From CAYFJO01 sp964343305 (lineage in GTDB: Bacteria; Planctomycetota; Planctomycetia; Pirellulales; Pirellulaceae): DNA of 60,336 nucleotides. Shown here one piece after another: positions 34,559 to 43,503 of the stretch. The position numbers and the translations under genes were made by a program. Numbering within the stretch: position 1 is the first letter of the stretch; each line of letters begins with the position of its first letter. Location: assembly GCA_964343305.1 (NCBI GenBank), contig CAYFJO010000016.1, positions 1 through 60,336 on the forward strand, given 5' to 3'. Under the pieces are notes generated by a model. It searched no databases. It worked only from the letters and a program-made list of their open reading frames with translations, and had not been told where the DNA came from.

Positions 34559-35218
34559 CTACGGGGTCCTTTCGAATTCGTTCACTAGCTCGCGCAACCG
34601 AGCCATCACTCGACTACGAGCGATGTAAACGCTGCCGACCGTCATTTCCAATTCTTCGGCGACATCCGCAATCGTTCGATCGTCCATCGTTGTTTGCCAA
34701 AACGCTTGCCACGTTTTTTCCGTCACCGACTCGCGAACTTGTCGTGCAGCCCAACGAAACGTCTCCCGACGATACTCAACGTCAAACTTGCGATCATCCG
34801 GCGCGGCGTAGTCGTCCAAAATATTGTCCGCGTCGCCACCCGCGCCAAGCGTTCGGTACTTCGACCGCGTCAAGAAATTGATCGCCGTATTTCGCGCGAT
34901 CCGAAGCAGCCACGCTCGAAACCGACCGCGATCGGGTCTTGCTAGCCACTGCTCAACCGATCGCGCCACCGCCGCCAGCACTTCTTGAACCAGATCGTCC
35001 GCATCAGCCGGCTGCAATCCCTTGCGCCGAGCCAACCGAAACACCAGCGGCCCATAAACACTCGCCACTTCATCCCACGCTGCCGCATCTCGTGCATCCG
35101 GCAGACGCAGAATCAAACTAGGTCGAGTTTCAGGTGGACTGGACGGCAAAACAGGTCGGTCACATGTAGCTGCGTTCGCCAGAACGCGGATTTGTCGCGC
35201 AAAACTGTCTTTAAACAT
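34559..35218 (-). CDS. ECF-type RNA polymerase sigma factor
   Basis: A 219-residue sigma factor. Region 2 spans AWDEVASVYGPLVFRLARRKGLQPADADDLVQEVL..RFRAWLLRIARNTAINFLTR, and region 4 spans RTIADVAEELEMTVGSVYIARSRVMARLREL. A long linker (NILDDYAAPDDRKFDVEYRRETF) is typical of planctomycete ECF groups linked to kinases. The frame is open to 35350; ATGs at 35251 and 35218 are both possible and neither has a strong ribosome-binding site. Downstream on the same strand is a kinase with an anti-sigma-like zinc motif, which is probably its regulator. Confidence 0.8.
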   Translation of the reverse strand: MFKDSFARQIRVLANAATCDRPVLPSSPPETRPSLILRLPDARDAAAWDEVASVYGPLVFRLARRKGLQPADADDLVQEVLAAVARSVEQWLARPDRGRFRAWLLRIARNTAINFLTRSKYRTLGAGGDADNILDDYAAPDDRKFDVEYRRETFRWAARQVRESVTEKTWQAFWQTTMDDRTIADVAEELEMTVGSVYIARSRVMARLRELVNEFERTP

Positions 35219-35378
35219 TAGACACGCCAACGCACCGAATCTTTCAAGCATTTTGCAACTTTTTCGCCGTTCACCACCGCCAATCCGGCCAAGATTATGC
35301 GTGGCAAACACGACAATCATCTGGTTAAATAGAGAGTTGCACTTGCCCACCCAATTACCACCGGTCGTTTAACCCGCC

Positions 35379-37763
35379 ATGTCCAAACTCGTTCAAGTTC
35401 TGACTGTGTTTGTGCTCGCTTTACTGGTTTTTGAATTGGCACAGGCCGCAGACCTAGTTGACTTTGCACGCGACATCCAGCCCATCTTCGAGGCGCGCTG
35501 CAATTCTTGCCACGGATCGGACGAGCAAGAAGGCAACCTGCGATTGGACGCACGGGCGATCGTTTTTCACGGCGGCGTGTCTGGCCCTGCTGTCGTTAAG
35601 GGCGACGCCAAAAAGAGCTTATTGTACGAGCGAATCATTGGCGACGCCGAGGGCGACCGAATGCCGGTCGACGACGAACCGCTCAGCGCGAAGCAAATCG
35701 AACTGATTCGCCGCTGGATCGACGAAGGAGCACGCTGGCCAGACGGCGTTGGATTTGATCTTAAACCGCCCAAAAAACATTGGGCCTATGTGAAACCCTC
35801 TCGTGCGGAATTGCCGACTGTCAGCCATCCCGCGTGGGCAAAGCAAGCGATTGATTACTTTGTGCTGGATCGACTGGACACCGAGAAACTCGCACCGTCC
35901 TCGCGTGCGGAAAAAGCTCGGTTGTTGCGGCGCGTTTATTTGGATCTGGTCGGTTTGCCACCGTCGCTCGACGAAGTCCAAGAATTCCTGGTCGACGAAA
36001 GTCCCGATGCGTTTGAGCGCGTGGTTGATCGATTGCTGGCTTCGCCGATGTACGGGACCAAGTGGGCCCGCGCCTGGCTCGATCTGGCACGCTATGCCGA
36101 CAGTAACGGCTATCAAGCCGATCAATATCGCAATGTCTGGCCGTATCGCGATTGGGTCATCAACGCAATGAACGCCGACATGCCGTTTGATCAGTTCACG
36201 ATCGAGCAATTGGCCGGCGATTTGTTGCCGAATGCAACGGTCGATCAAAAAATCGCCACTGGGTTTCACCGCCTGACAACTTGCAACGTCGAAGCAGGCG
36301 TCGATCCAGAAGAAAATCGCACCAACCAAATCATCGACCGCGTCAACACGACAGGCACTGTGTGGCTGGGCACGTCGATTGAATGCATGCAGTGCCACGA
36401 ACACAAATACGATCCATTTTCGCAGAAGGAGTATTATCAACTGTTCGCGTTCTTCAACAACACACCACTCGAAGTGGAAGGCAATGGGGTCACGTACAAC
36501 TTTACTGGCCCCAAGATGGACTTGCCGCTGTCGGCCGAACAGCAGGCAAAACATGAAAAGCTGCAAACGCAAATCGCTGACCTCAACAAGCAGCTCAACA
36601 ACACAATCGATGCGAGAAAGATCGATCAGGCGAAGTGGGAAAAGCAAGTCGCTGCCGCGCAGAAACAACTCGACGCGGTCAAACCCACCACGACGCTGGT
36701 CATGATCGAGCAAAACAAACCGCGCATGACAACCGTCTTTAAGCGCGGCGACTTCCTCAACAAAGGCCAGCACGTCAAGCCAAACACTCCGCGCGTCCTA
36801 CACGCATCGACCGACGAGATGGCACCGAATCGTCTGGGCTTCGCCCGCTGGCTGATGGACACCGACAACCCGCTGGTCGGCCGGGTCACGATCAACCGCT
36901 GGTGGGCCGAAATGTTCGGCAAAGGCATCGTCTCGACGATCGAAGACTTCGGCACGCAAGGCGAAGCACCCACACACCCGCGCGTGCTCGACTACCTCGC
37001 ACGCCAGTTCGCCGACAACGGCTGGTCGATGAAACGAGTCCACCACACGATCGTCACGTCGGCGATGTACCAACAAAGTTCCAACTTGAGTGACGAATTA
37101 CGAACGCGTGATCCAAACAACAACCTTTACGCCCGCGGCCCACGTTTCCGTCTGTCCGCTGAAATCATCCGTGACAACGCGCTGGCGATCAGCGGCCTGT
37201 TCTCACCCACGATGAGCGGCCCACCGATCTACCCACCGCAACCCGACGGCCTCTGGCGACACGTTGGCCGCAACGCGCCGAAGTACATGACATCCACGGG
37301 CAACAACCGTTTCCGCCGCGGCATCTACGTCGTCTGGCAGCGCAGCGCGCCGTACCCCAGTTTCACCAACTTCGACGCTCCCGACCGAGCCTCATGCGTC
37401 GTCAACCGACCACGAACCAACACCGCCACGCAAGCCCTAACGTTGCTAAACGACCCCGCCTGCATCGAAATGGCGGGGAATTTTGCCGCCCGCATGGCCG
37501 CCGATCAATCCAACCTAACGATCCGTGAAAAGGTCCAATATGGTTTCCGCATGGCCGTTTCTCGCGCTCCCAATGCCAGTGAAGTGGAGCATCTCGAAGA
37601 AGTCTACATGCGAGAACATGAACGATTTCGAACGTCATTGAATTCGGCTAAACAACTACTTGGCACTTTGTCTCGTCCAAAAATCGATGCAAGCGAACAC
37701 GCCGCCTGGCTGTTTATCGCCAACATCCTTTTGAATTTGGATGAATCAATTACCAAGGGTTGA
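35379..37763 (+). CDS. planctomycete cytochrome PSCyt1-DUF1549-DUF1553 protein
   Basis: A 794-residue exported protein. Signal peptide (residues 1-23), then a PSCyt1 haem domain with CNSCH (41-45), then DUF1549/PSCyt2 (QAIDYFVLDRLDTEKLAPS, DLVGLPPSLDEV, WARAWLDLARYADSNGY). A second CMQCHEHKYDPF site follows, then a coiled coil (~385-440), then DUF1553/PSD1 (NPLVGRVTINRWWAEMFGKGIV, RFRLSAEIIRDNALAISGLFS, TNTATQALTLLNDP). It is complete at the C-terminus (FIANILLNLDESITK). Such proteins are normally encoded next to a DUF1501 gene. That partner lies at 39069-39372, here reduced to a pseudogene and separated by a nuclease gene. The family has been linked to polysaccharide catabolism, without a defined reaction. 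Confidence 0.85.
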   Translation: MSKLVQVLTVFVLALLVFELAQAADLVDFARDIQPIFEARCNSCHGSDEQEGNLRLDARAIVFHGGVSGPAVVKGDAKKSLLYERIIGDAEGDRMPVDDEPLSAKQIELIRRWIDEGARWPDGVGFDLKPPKKHWAYVKPSRAELPTVSHPAWAKQAIDYFVLDRLDTEKLAPSSRAEKARLLRRVYLDLVGLPPSLDEVQEFLVDESPDAFERVVDRLLASPMYGTKWARAWLDLARYADSNGYQADQYRNVWPYRDWVINAMNADMPFDQFTIEQLAGDLLPNATVDQKIATGFHRLTTCNVEAGVDPEENRTNQIIDRVNTTGTVWLGTSIECMQCHEHKYDPFSQKEYYQLFAFFNNTPLEVEGNGVTYNFTGPKMDLPLSAEQQAKHEKLQTQIADLNKQLNNTIDARKIDQAKWEKQVAAAQKQLDAVKPTTTLVMIEQNKPRMTTVFKRGDFLNKGQHVKPNTPRVLHASTDEMAPNRLGFARWLMDTDNPLVGRVTINRWWAEMFGKGIVSTIEDFGTQGEAPTHPRVLDYLARQFADNGWSMKRVHHTIVTSAMYQQSSNLSDELRTRDPNNNLYARGPRFRLSAEIIRDNALAISGLFSPTMSGPPIYPPQPDGLWRHVGRNAPKYMTSTGNNRFRRGIYVVWQRSAPYPSFTNFDAPDRASCVVNRPRTNTATQALTLLNDPACIEMAGNFAARMAADQSNLTIREKVQYGFRMAVSRAPNASEVEHLEEVYMREHERFRTSLNSAKQLLGTLSRPKIDASEHAAWLFIANILLNLDESITKG

Positions 37764-38088
37764 CACCAACTCTCGTTATTGAAGTTTGGTATCTGGTGAG
37801 TTTATCGGGCTTTGGGTGGGGATTGTAATTGTATGGACTGCATCAAGAGTTTCACTGATCGTGTTGCAAATGCTGCATTGGAATTCTTGGATATTCACCA
37901 ATACGAGCAAGTCGATGATGTCCTGCGTCCAAACGAAAAAGTGAAACGGCATTCGCGTTCCCCATACAAGATGTTGTAGTGGAATCTCGTGTCGCGTGGC
38001 ACGCAAGAACGCCCGAAACTGCCCCGCAAACATGTACAATGGCTGCGATTGAAACAAAAGAGCCACGAAGCATCGGAGTACGTGTCAC
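37764..38088. other. 325-bp region without a convincing gene
   Basis: A 48-codon plus-strand frame at 37833-37979 (beginning MDCIKSFTDRVANAALEFL) and a 96-codon minus-strand frame overlap here. Neither has a recognised family, and neither has a clear ribosome-binding site. The stretch is probably remnant sequence associated with arrival of the downstream nuclease gene. Confidence 0.4.
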
Positions 38089-39036
38089 TTGGCCATTGGA
38101 ATTGATCCCACCGTCGACTTTGCCTTCAAGCGGTTGCTCGGAAGTCCTGAACACTCGCGGATCACGGTACATTTTCTTAACGCTGTGCTTGGCGCGTCGC
38201 CGCGGATTACGGACGTGACTATTCTGAATCCGTTCTTGGCGAAGGATTTTGAAGAAGACAAACTGTCCGTGCTCGACGTGCTGGCCACCGACGAGCACGG
38301 GCGGCGATTGAACGTTGAGATGCAGACCTCGTTGCCCATCGGGATGCGGAAGCGGCTAGCGTTCTATGCGTCGTCGCTGTACGTCGATCAGTTGACCGAG
38401 GGCCGTGACTACGCGTTGTTACAGCCTGCCGTCAACATTTGTGTTTTGGATGCCGTGATGTTTCCCGATGTGGTGGATTTGCACCTGGATTTTCGATTGC
38501 GGGATGACCAATATCGTGAGACGTTGACCGATGATATGCAAATTCACACGATTGAGTTGCCAAAGTACCAGCGGCCGGTAAATAATGAAGTGATCACCGA
38601 TCCGCTGGAGAAGTGGGTCTACTTTTTACGTTTCGCCACGTCGTCGACCGCGAGCGAACTGTCAGCGCGGTTGGTTGACGACGAGTTTGGCGAAGCGGTG
38701 GGAGTTTTGGAAATGATTTCGAAATCGCAAGAAGAACGCATGTTGTACCAGGCGCGACTGAAGTTTCAGCGCGACGAACAAGCACGGCTGAAATATGCCG
38801 AGCAAGAAGGACGTGCAAAAGGCGAAGCGGAAGGGCGAGCAAAAGGCGAAGCGGAAGGACGAGCCGAAGGACGAGCCGAGGGTGAGGCACGGGGTGAGCA
38901 AATTGGCAGAATTCGCTTTTTGCTACAACTGCTTGGAAAGACGGAGTTGTCTCACGAAGAATTCGCGGAAATGGACTTGCCCGCGCTTGAGGCAATGGCT
39001 GCCGACTTGCAATGTCAACTTCCGTCGAACAACTAG
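38089..39036 (+). CDS. Rpn-family PD-(D/E)XK nuclease / putative transposase
   Basis: A 315-residue protein of the recombination-promoting nuclease family. The N-terminus IDPTVDFAFKRLLGSPEH and the catalytic region KLSVLDVLATDEHGRRLNVEMQ (D and E-x-Q of the PD-(D/E)XK fold) are characteristic. They are followed by KRLAFYASSLYVDQL and FPDVVDLHLDFRLRD. Residues ~240-275 are a charged low-complexity repeat (AKGEAEGR, AEGRAEGE units), and a short helical tail follows. The start is a TTG with GGAG upstream. It interrupts the usual DUF1549/DUF1553-DUF1501 pair and lies 32 bp upstream of the DUF1501 remnant. Members promote recombination and are often found with truncated neighbours. Confidence 0.8.
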   Translation: MAIGIDPTVDFAFKRLLGSPEHSRITVHFLNAVLGASPRITDVTILNPFLAKDFEEDKLSVLDVLATDEHGRRLNVEMQTSLPIGMRKRLAFYASSLYVDQLTEGRDYALLQPAVNICVLDAVMFPDVVDLHLDFRLRDDQYRETLTDDMQIHTIELPKYQRPVNNEVITDPLEKWVYFLRFATSSTASELSARLVDDEFGEAVGVLEMISKSQEERMLYQARLKFQRDEQARLKYAEQEGRAKGEAEGRAKGEAEGRAEGRAEGEARGEQIGRIRFLLQLLGKTELSHEEFAEMDLPALEAMAADLQCQLPSNN

Positions 39037-39068
39037 ACTGCGCGTGGTCAACGAGCAAAAGCTACATC

Positions 39069-39372
39069 ATGAACACGCTGGATGAGACTCGAGTCAATCT
39101 TACCCGCCGTGAGCTGTTCCAAAACACAGCCGCGGGGATTGGCGGGCTTGCGCTAGCATCGATGCTCAGCGACGAAGCAAACGCTGCGCCGAAGTTTGAA
39201 TACAAAGACCCGCTTGCCCCCAAGCCGGCCGATTTTACGACGCGCGCGAAGAATGTCATTTTCCATGCATCTGCTGGGTCTGGACCATGAAAAATTGACG
39301 TTTAGATACCAGGGACGTGATTTCCGTTTGACCGATGTTCATGGCAACGTTGTCACCAAGTTGCTGGCGTGA
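39069..39372 (+). pseudogene. DUF1501 gene collapsed by internal deletion
   Basis: 39069-39264 encodes the start of a DUF1501 protein: a twin-arginine-like leader (LTRRELFQNTAAGIGGLALA) and the PKPADFTTRAKNVIF segment that begins the mature domain. Directly after this, in another frame, 39265-39372 encodes the normal C-terminus (MHLLGLDHEKLTFRYQGRDF, then RLTDVHGNVVTKLLA and a stop). About 1.1-1.2 kb of the usual gene (roughly 450-480 codons in intact relatives) is missing and the joint is frameshifted. The remaining frame would give only a 73-residue peptide. It was probably the partner of the PSCyt1-DUF1549-DUF1553 gene upstream. Confidence 0.85.
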
Positions 39373-39685
39373 CGGTCGTCGCCAGTCGATGCACGTAAAT
39401 GAATGATAACAGTCTTGAGCGGTTTGGGGCCAATGCCGCTTGCTTTATGCCAGCGGTGCTCACCTTCAACCGGAATGCGTGCTCGATACATTTCAGCATG
39501 CCGCCGCGTTCATCGCGGTGGTACTTAACCTTTCGCCCATGAATTCAGGCAAAAGGTGATAACTACCACGACCAGCGCGGTAGATCACGGTGCTGGTACC
39601 AATGAACCCAGATAGAAAGTGAAACCGCGGGAATAAATCCCGCGGCATCGAGTGATTCAAATCTGCGTAAGGCTATTTAGCAAAG
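39373..39685. other. 313-bp region without a gene, with a hairpin
   Basis: No supported gene. It contains a perfect palindrome CCGCGGGA-ATAA-TCCCGCGG at 39625-39645, which could be a transcription stop or REP element. Short frames on both strands lack family matches. Confidence 0.5.
39625..39645. repeat. GC-rich hairpin CCGCGGGA...TCCCGCGG
   Basis: Eight-base arms around a short AT loop, about 40 bp upstream of the acetyltransferase gene. No T run follows on either strand, so terminator function is doubtful. Confidence 0.6.
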
Positions 39686-40498
39686 ATGCCGCGTCCATGC
39701 CCAATTGTCCTGCCGATGACGATCGATGAATTCCGCCGCATGGAACATCGGCTCGGGTGGAAGCACGAATACTGGGACGGGGCGGCGCGGCTTTCCGTGC
39801 AAGAGACCGCCGTCGCGTCGTTTCAGCAGAACGTGACCTCACCCGTTGGCGGCAGACCAACGGTTGGCGACGGTGAACAACTTCGGCCCGTCCGCGACAA
39901 TGACCAAGGTGCCTTGGTGGAACTGTTTCAGCGGGCATTCGACGATGCGATTGAATTCGCGGGCTGGCCGGACGACGCTTATCAACGCGACGCACGGGAC
40001 AGCATCGCTTCGTTTTTCGGCAATTCAACCGAAGGCCAACGACGCCCGTCGGGGAATGGCAGGACGGATGCATCGTTCGTGGTCACGGCGGGCGAACGGC
40101 TACTTGCGGCGGTGATGGTGCGATCCATCCGTCGCGGTCCGATTTTGGAACCAATTATGGTTCTACCCGCGCATCAGCGTCGTGGACTGGGAAGCAAGTT
40201 GTTGGCCGCGGCACTCGACGCCTTGCACTCCGCGGGCGAAGCGACGCTGTTCACACGGTGCCACTTGGGCAACGCGGCCAGCCTCGCGTGGCACGAAAGA
40301 AACGGTTTCGAAGAGATCCCCAGTTACTTCGCGGCCACTCATCGCTGGCGTCACTTTGGGTGGCTCGTCGAGCACTACGAGGACACGGGCGATTTACAAC
40401 GAGCCGCCGATATGCGAACGCTTTGCGAGCACTGGAAAGTTGTCGTTGAGAAACTTGAAGCGTCGGGCGACCGCTGGTCGTCGGGACTTCTTGACTGA
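39686..40498 (+). CDS. GNAT-family acetyltransferase with Uma2-like N-terminal segment
   Basis: A 270-residue protein. The C-terminal two-thirds is a GNAT domain: an N-terminal LRPVRDNDQGALVELFQRAF, the acetyl-CoA loop MVLPAHQRRGLGSKLLAAAL, and CHLGNAASLAWHERNGFEEI. The first 35 residues (MTIDEFRRMEHRLGWKHEYWDGAARLS) look like the start of Uma2/DUF820-type restriction-fold proteins, ending before their catalytic part. An ATG at 39716 would begin exactly at MTIDEF. The acceptor molecule is unknown. Neighbours are pseudogenes and DUF4058, so the context says little. Confidence 0.7.
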   Translation: MPRPCPIVLPMTIDEFRRMEHRLGWKHEYWDGAARLSVQETAVASFQQNVTSPVGGRPTVGDGEQLRPVRDNDQGALVELFQRAFDDAIEFAGWPDDAYQRDARDSIASFFGNSTEGQRRPSGNGRTDASFVVTAGERLLAAVMVRSIRRGPILEPIMVLPAHQRRGLGSKLLAAALDALHSAGEATLFTRCHLGNAASLAWHERNGFEEIPSYFAATHRWRHFGWLVEHYEDTGDLQRAADMRTLCEHWKVVVEKLEASGDRWSSGLLD

Positions 40499-40639
40499 GT
40501 ATGTTCAGCCCGTGCTCTCACGGTAAACAACTAGAAGGCATGCAGCGATTCTGAACAGAAGGAAACTGAGGAAACGAAAAACTCCTTACTTTGTTGCCTT
40601 TGTTTGCTTCTGTTCCGTCACAGAATCCGCTATATCGCG

Positions 40640-41386
40640 TTACGTCAGTTCATCCTGCCAACGTTGGGGCACGGCCTCAAACGCTGAGACGTAAGTTGAT
40701 TCGAGCGGCGCGTCGATGTACCTATTCCAATTGAGAAAAAGCGGCATGTCGACCAATTGCTTTCCCGCTGCCGTTGGCTCTATGTAGGCACGTTTGATGT
40801 CACCCGTTTCGTAAGCGGCCAGCGTCAAGGGTTGGTCGGCCGGTGGTTGAAAATGTTCGCCCGACAAGTGTGACCAAATTGCGTCGTGGATTCCGTTGGG
40901 GTCGCGAGGACCAGCGGGGAACAAGTCAATCACCAACAGTTGAATGCCCGCGTCAAGGAACTCGAGTGCTTTTTCCACGAACTTGTCCAGTGCATACGTG
41001 CTCGACTTGTTGCCCGGCGAAACGATTTCAACGATCGCCACGACTCGATCTTCGCTGCTGTGGCGGATCGCGATTCGATTTCGATTGCGGGAATAGTAGT
41101 CGTTTTCCACACTGGCCGTGTACTGAACCTTGGGCGGCGCCGTGGCGACTGCCACCCCGACGTCTGAATCGTCGAGCGTCGATCCATTGCCTTGGGACGA
41201 GCCCTTGTCGAGCGCTTCCAGCGTCAACACATCCGGTCCCAATCCGCCGGTTACTTGCTCGGCCAGCGCATAGTAATCGTGCGGCAACCGGCCGTCGTTT
41301 AAAGCGCGGCTGATCGTCGAAATCCACTCATGATGAAAGTGATGAAAGATTCCGGGCGTAACTCGTGTCCAGTCGTGGATGGGCAT
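40640..41386 (-). CDS. DUF4058 protein
   Basis: A 248-residue cytoplasmic protein of the DUF4058 family, common in planctomycetes and cyanobacteria, function unknown. The start MPIHDWTRVTPGIFHHFHH is characteristic, as is RVVAIVEIVSPGNKSS, which has the layout of a PD-(D/E)XK-like strand. LLVIDLFPAGPRDPNGIH follows. The ATG at 41386 is chosen because family members begin with MPIHDW; five extra codons upstream are open. It stands alone on the minus strand between two decayed loci. Confidence 0.8.
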   Translation of the reverse strand: MPIHDWTRVTPGIFHHFHHEWISTISRALNDGRLPHDYYALAEQVTGGLGPDVLTLEALDKGSSQGNGSTLDDSDVGVAVATAPPKVQYTASVENDYYSRNRNRIAIRHSSEDRVVAIVEIVSPGNKSSTYALDKFVEKALEFLDAGIQLLVIDLFPAGPRDPNGIHDAIWSHLSGEHFQPPADQPLTLAAYETGDIKRAYIEPTAAGKQLVDMPLFLNWNRYIDAPLESTYVSAFEAVPQRWQDELT

Positions 41387-41475
41387 AACAAGAACTCGCA
41401 ATTCAGATCTGGATGTCCTTCATTATACGAAAAGCATTCTTTCAGCGCCACGGTCCGTGCGTTAATTTATACATT

Positions 41476-42223
41476 ATGGTTTCACGGCCAAACGAAATCC
41501 GCTGCCTTGCAATTCTTTCACTGATGACGCTGTTTGGCGTCGCGACAGATGCGGCAGCCGTTGCCGATACGTCTTGGCCAAACGGTTCGGTCGATCGATT
41601 CATCTTAGCAAAACTTGAAGAAAACAATTTGAAACCCGCGGCAATCGCAACGAGGTTTCTGTGGTTTCACGAAATGCACTTTCGTCCTGTCGATCCCAGC
41701 GCACGGAAGCCGAAGCGATCCGCGACGCCGTGCCTGTGGCGAGCGGACGATTCGATTCGCGAATGCATGGTGAAAGTATCCCCCCCTATGTACCGCCGTA
41801 CGCGATTTCCAACAAACCGGTTCACATTCCCAAATCGGGGCCACTCGACCGAGCCGGCCGTCGGAGCGTCTACATCAAAGTCCGCCGCAATTTCTACACG
41901 CCGTTCTTAAAGACGTTCGACTTTCCCAATCCGGGCAGCAGCGTCGGCAAGCGTGACGTAACGATCGCGGCATCTCAGTCGCTGGCCATGCTCAACAGCA
42001 AGTTTATTCATCAGCAGGCAATAAGTTGAGTGCGTCACCTCGAACAACACGGCGACGCAAGAATTACCGCCACAAACATGTTTATCCAAGCAGTTGGTCG
42101 GAAGCCGAACCCGGGTGAGTTGGCCACGCTGACGGAATTGGTTTCGTCTCAGCCGACCATCGACGACTGGACGGACGTGGCACAAATCTGTTCAACACAA
42201 ACAAGCTCATTTTCGCATACTGA
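41476..42223 (+). pseudogene. DUF1549/DUF1553 gene, collapsed and frameshifted
   Basis: 41476-41640 encodes a signal peptide (LAILSLMTLFGVATDAAAVA) and the start of DUF1549 (PNGSVDRFILAKLEENNLKPA). From about 41690, in another frame, comes the middle-to-end of DUF1553 (RTEAEAIRDAV, GRFDSRMHGESIPPYVPPYA, GRRSVYIKVRRNFYTPFLKT, VGKRDVTIAASQSLAMLNSKF). After a stop at 42027 the sequence still matches (FIQAVGRKPNPGELATLTEL) and ends, after one more frame change, with LFNTNKLIFAY and a TGA at 42221. A large internal part (over 1 kb) is gone and at least three frame breaks remain. Confidence 0.8.
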
Positions 42224-42231
42224 TCCGGTCA

Positions 42232-43428
42232 ATGTCGAAAACGAAATGGCACGCGAAGAACAGTTGGCAGTACAGTCTACGCACATTGCTCGTGCTTTTT
42301 AGCCTGTCGGCGATTGGGTCGGCGTGGTTTGCACGCAAGATGCAGGTCGAACGGGAAGAAGCGGAATTGCTCAAAGTCGTCAAGCAAGACTGCCTGGGCT
42401 TTGTGATTTTTCGTAGTACAGATAGTGCCGACGATCCACTCGCGACAGAATCGACCAACTATTCCTGGCAAATTCTTCCGAACAACCGGCTCCCTGGAGT
42501 CATCGGTATCTGCTTTTCTCCAAGCGTTCCTTCGAACGACCCATTCGCACTGGTGCCCAGGCTGGAACGTTTTCCCGATGAAGCAGTGCGGCAATTGAAA
42601 CGGCTGCCGAATTTGAATTGGTTGAGTTTTAAGTCAACGAACGTAACGGATGAACAACTAGCTTACCTGGAGTTCGCTCCCTACCTGGAAACGCTGTACT
42701 TGGACGATTGTCAGCAAATCACGAATGCGGGAATTGCACTCCTCGCCAAAGCGCCGAATCTGAAGTCGCTGAGCGTTTCAGGAACGGGAATCAACGATGA
42801 TGCGCTCCCCCATATTGCGCGATTGTCGAAGCTCCAGTCGTTGAATCTCGAAAACACGTCGATCTATGGGGTTGCCCTGTCCGAATTGGAGAAATGTCAC
42901 TCGCTTAGGGAATTGAACCTCACTGGCACTCCTGCCTGTCGTTATGGACGCACAGCAATCTGGCGCTTGCGGGAGAATTGTCCAAAGCTGGAAATCAGCC
43001 CGCCGCATGTTGTGTGTGAAGAAACGGGTTGTGCGCCACCAATCGATACCACGATTAAGCCGCACGGTTCAAGACCAGAATCGCAGGCCGTCGACCTTCC
43101 CGACATTCAGATTGCTGTTCCTCAATTCCTGGCCCGGCCATTGGTCGAGTTTGAATTGTCCCCTGAATTGACTCAAGACCAGATCGAACATTTCATTCGA
43201 GGACATGAACTCGGTGGCATTGCCTGTGGCATTGGAGAATACAAAGGCCAATCGTGTGGCTTTTGTACACGATCCTATTGGGTCCGATTGCCTGGTTTCG
43301 ACGTGAAGCAGCGCGTGACGCTCGACTATCTTGAGCCTCGCGATCAAATGCCCGTTTTGAAGGAATTCAAAGGACCAGGGTTTCTCTACAAACTCGGCGA
43401 AGAGCGACAGATTCTCAAAAAACACTAG
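42232..43428 (+). CDS. membrane-anchored leucine-rich-repeat protein
   Basis: A 398-residue protein with one N-terminal membrane helix (YSLRTLLVLFSLSAIGSAWFA, the planctomycete signature start), then a helical spacer. Four to five LRR units follow at ~120-235 (LNWLSFKSTNVTDEQLAYL, LETLYLDDCQQITNAGIALL, LKSLSVSGTGINDDALPHI, LQSLNLENTSIYGVALSEL). The C-terminal 150 residues are unassigned and contain several cysteines. It begins eight bases after the pseudogene remnant. It is probably a scaffold for protein contacts at the inner membrane; partners are unknown. Confidence 0.7.
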   Translation: MSKTKWHAKNSWQYSLRTLLVLFSLSAIGSAWFARKMQVEREEAELLKVVKQDCLGFVIFRSTDSADDPLATESTNYSWQILPNNRLPGVIGICFSPSVPSNDPFALVPRLERFPDEAVRQLKRLPNLNWLSFKSTNVTDEQLAYLEFAPYLETLYLDDCQQITNAGIALLAKAPNLKSLSVSGTGINDDALPHIARLSKLQSLNLENTSIYGVALSELEKCHSLRELNLTGTPACRYGRTAIWRLRENCPKLEISPPHVVCEETGCAPPIDTTIKPHGSRPESQAVDLPDIQIAVPQFLARPLVEFELSPELTQDQIEHFIRGHELGGIACGIGEYKGQSCGFCTRSYWVRLPGFDVKQRVTLDYLEPRDQMPVLKEFKGPGFLYKLGEERQILKKH

Positions 43429-43503
43429 CACGCCGATTCATTGGCCTCGGCGCGAATCTCTGCCTAGGATAGATGGTGTAGTCTATTGTGGAGCACCACG
43501 ACG

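Noticed and set aside
35619..36773. 384-codon minus-strand frame opposite the PSCyt1-DUF1549-DUF1553 gene
   Set aside because: The plus strand holds clear conserved domains; the antisense frame shows none.
37776..38066. 96-codon minus-strand frame before the nuclease gene
   Set aside because: No ribosome-binding site or family match; the region looks like remnant sequence.
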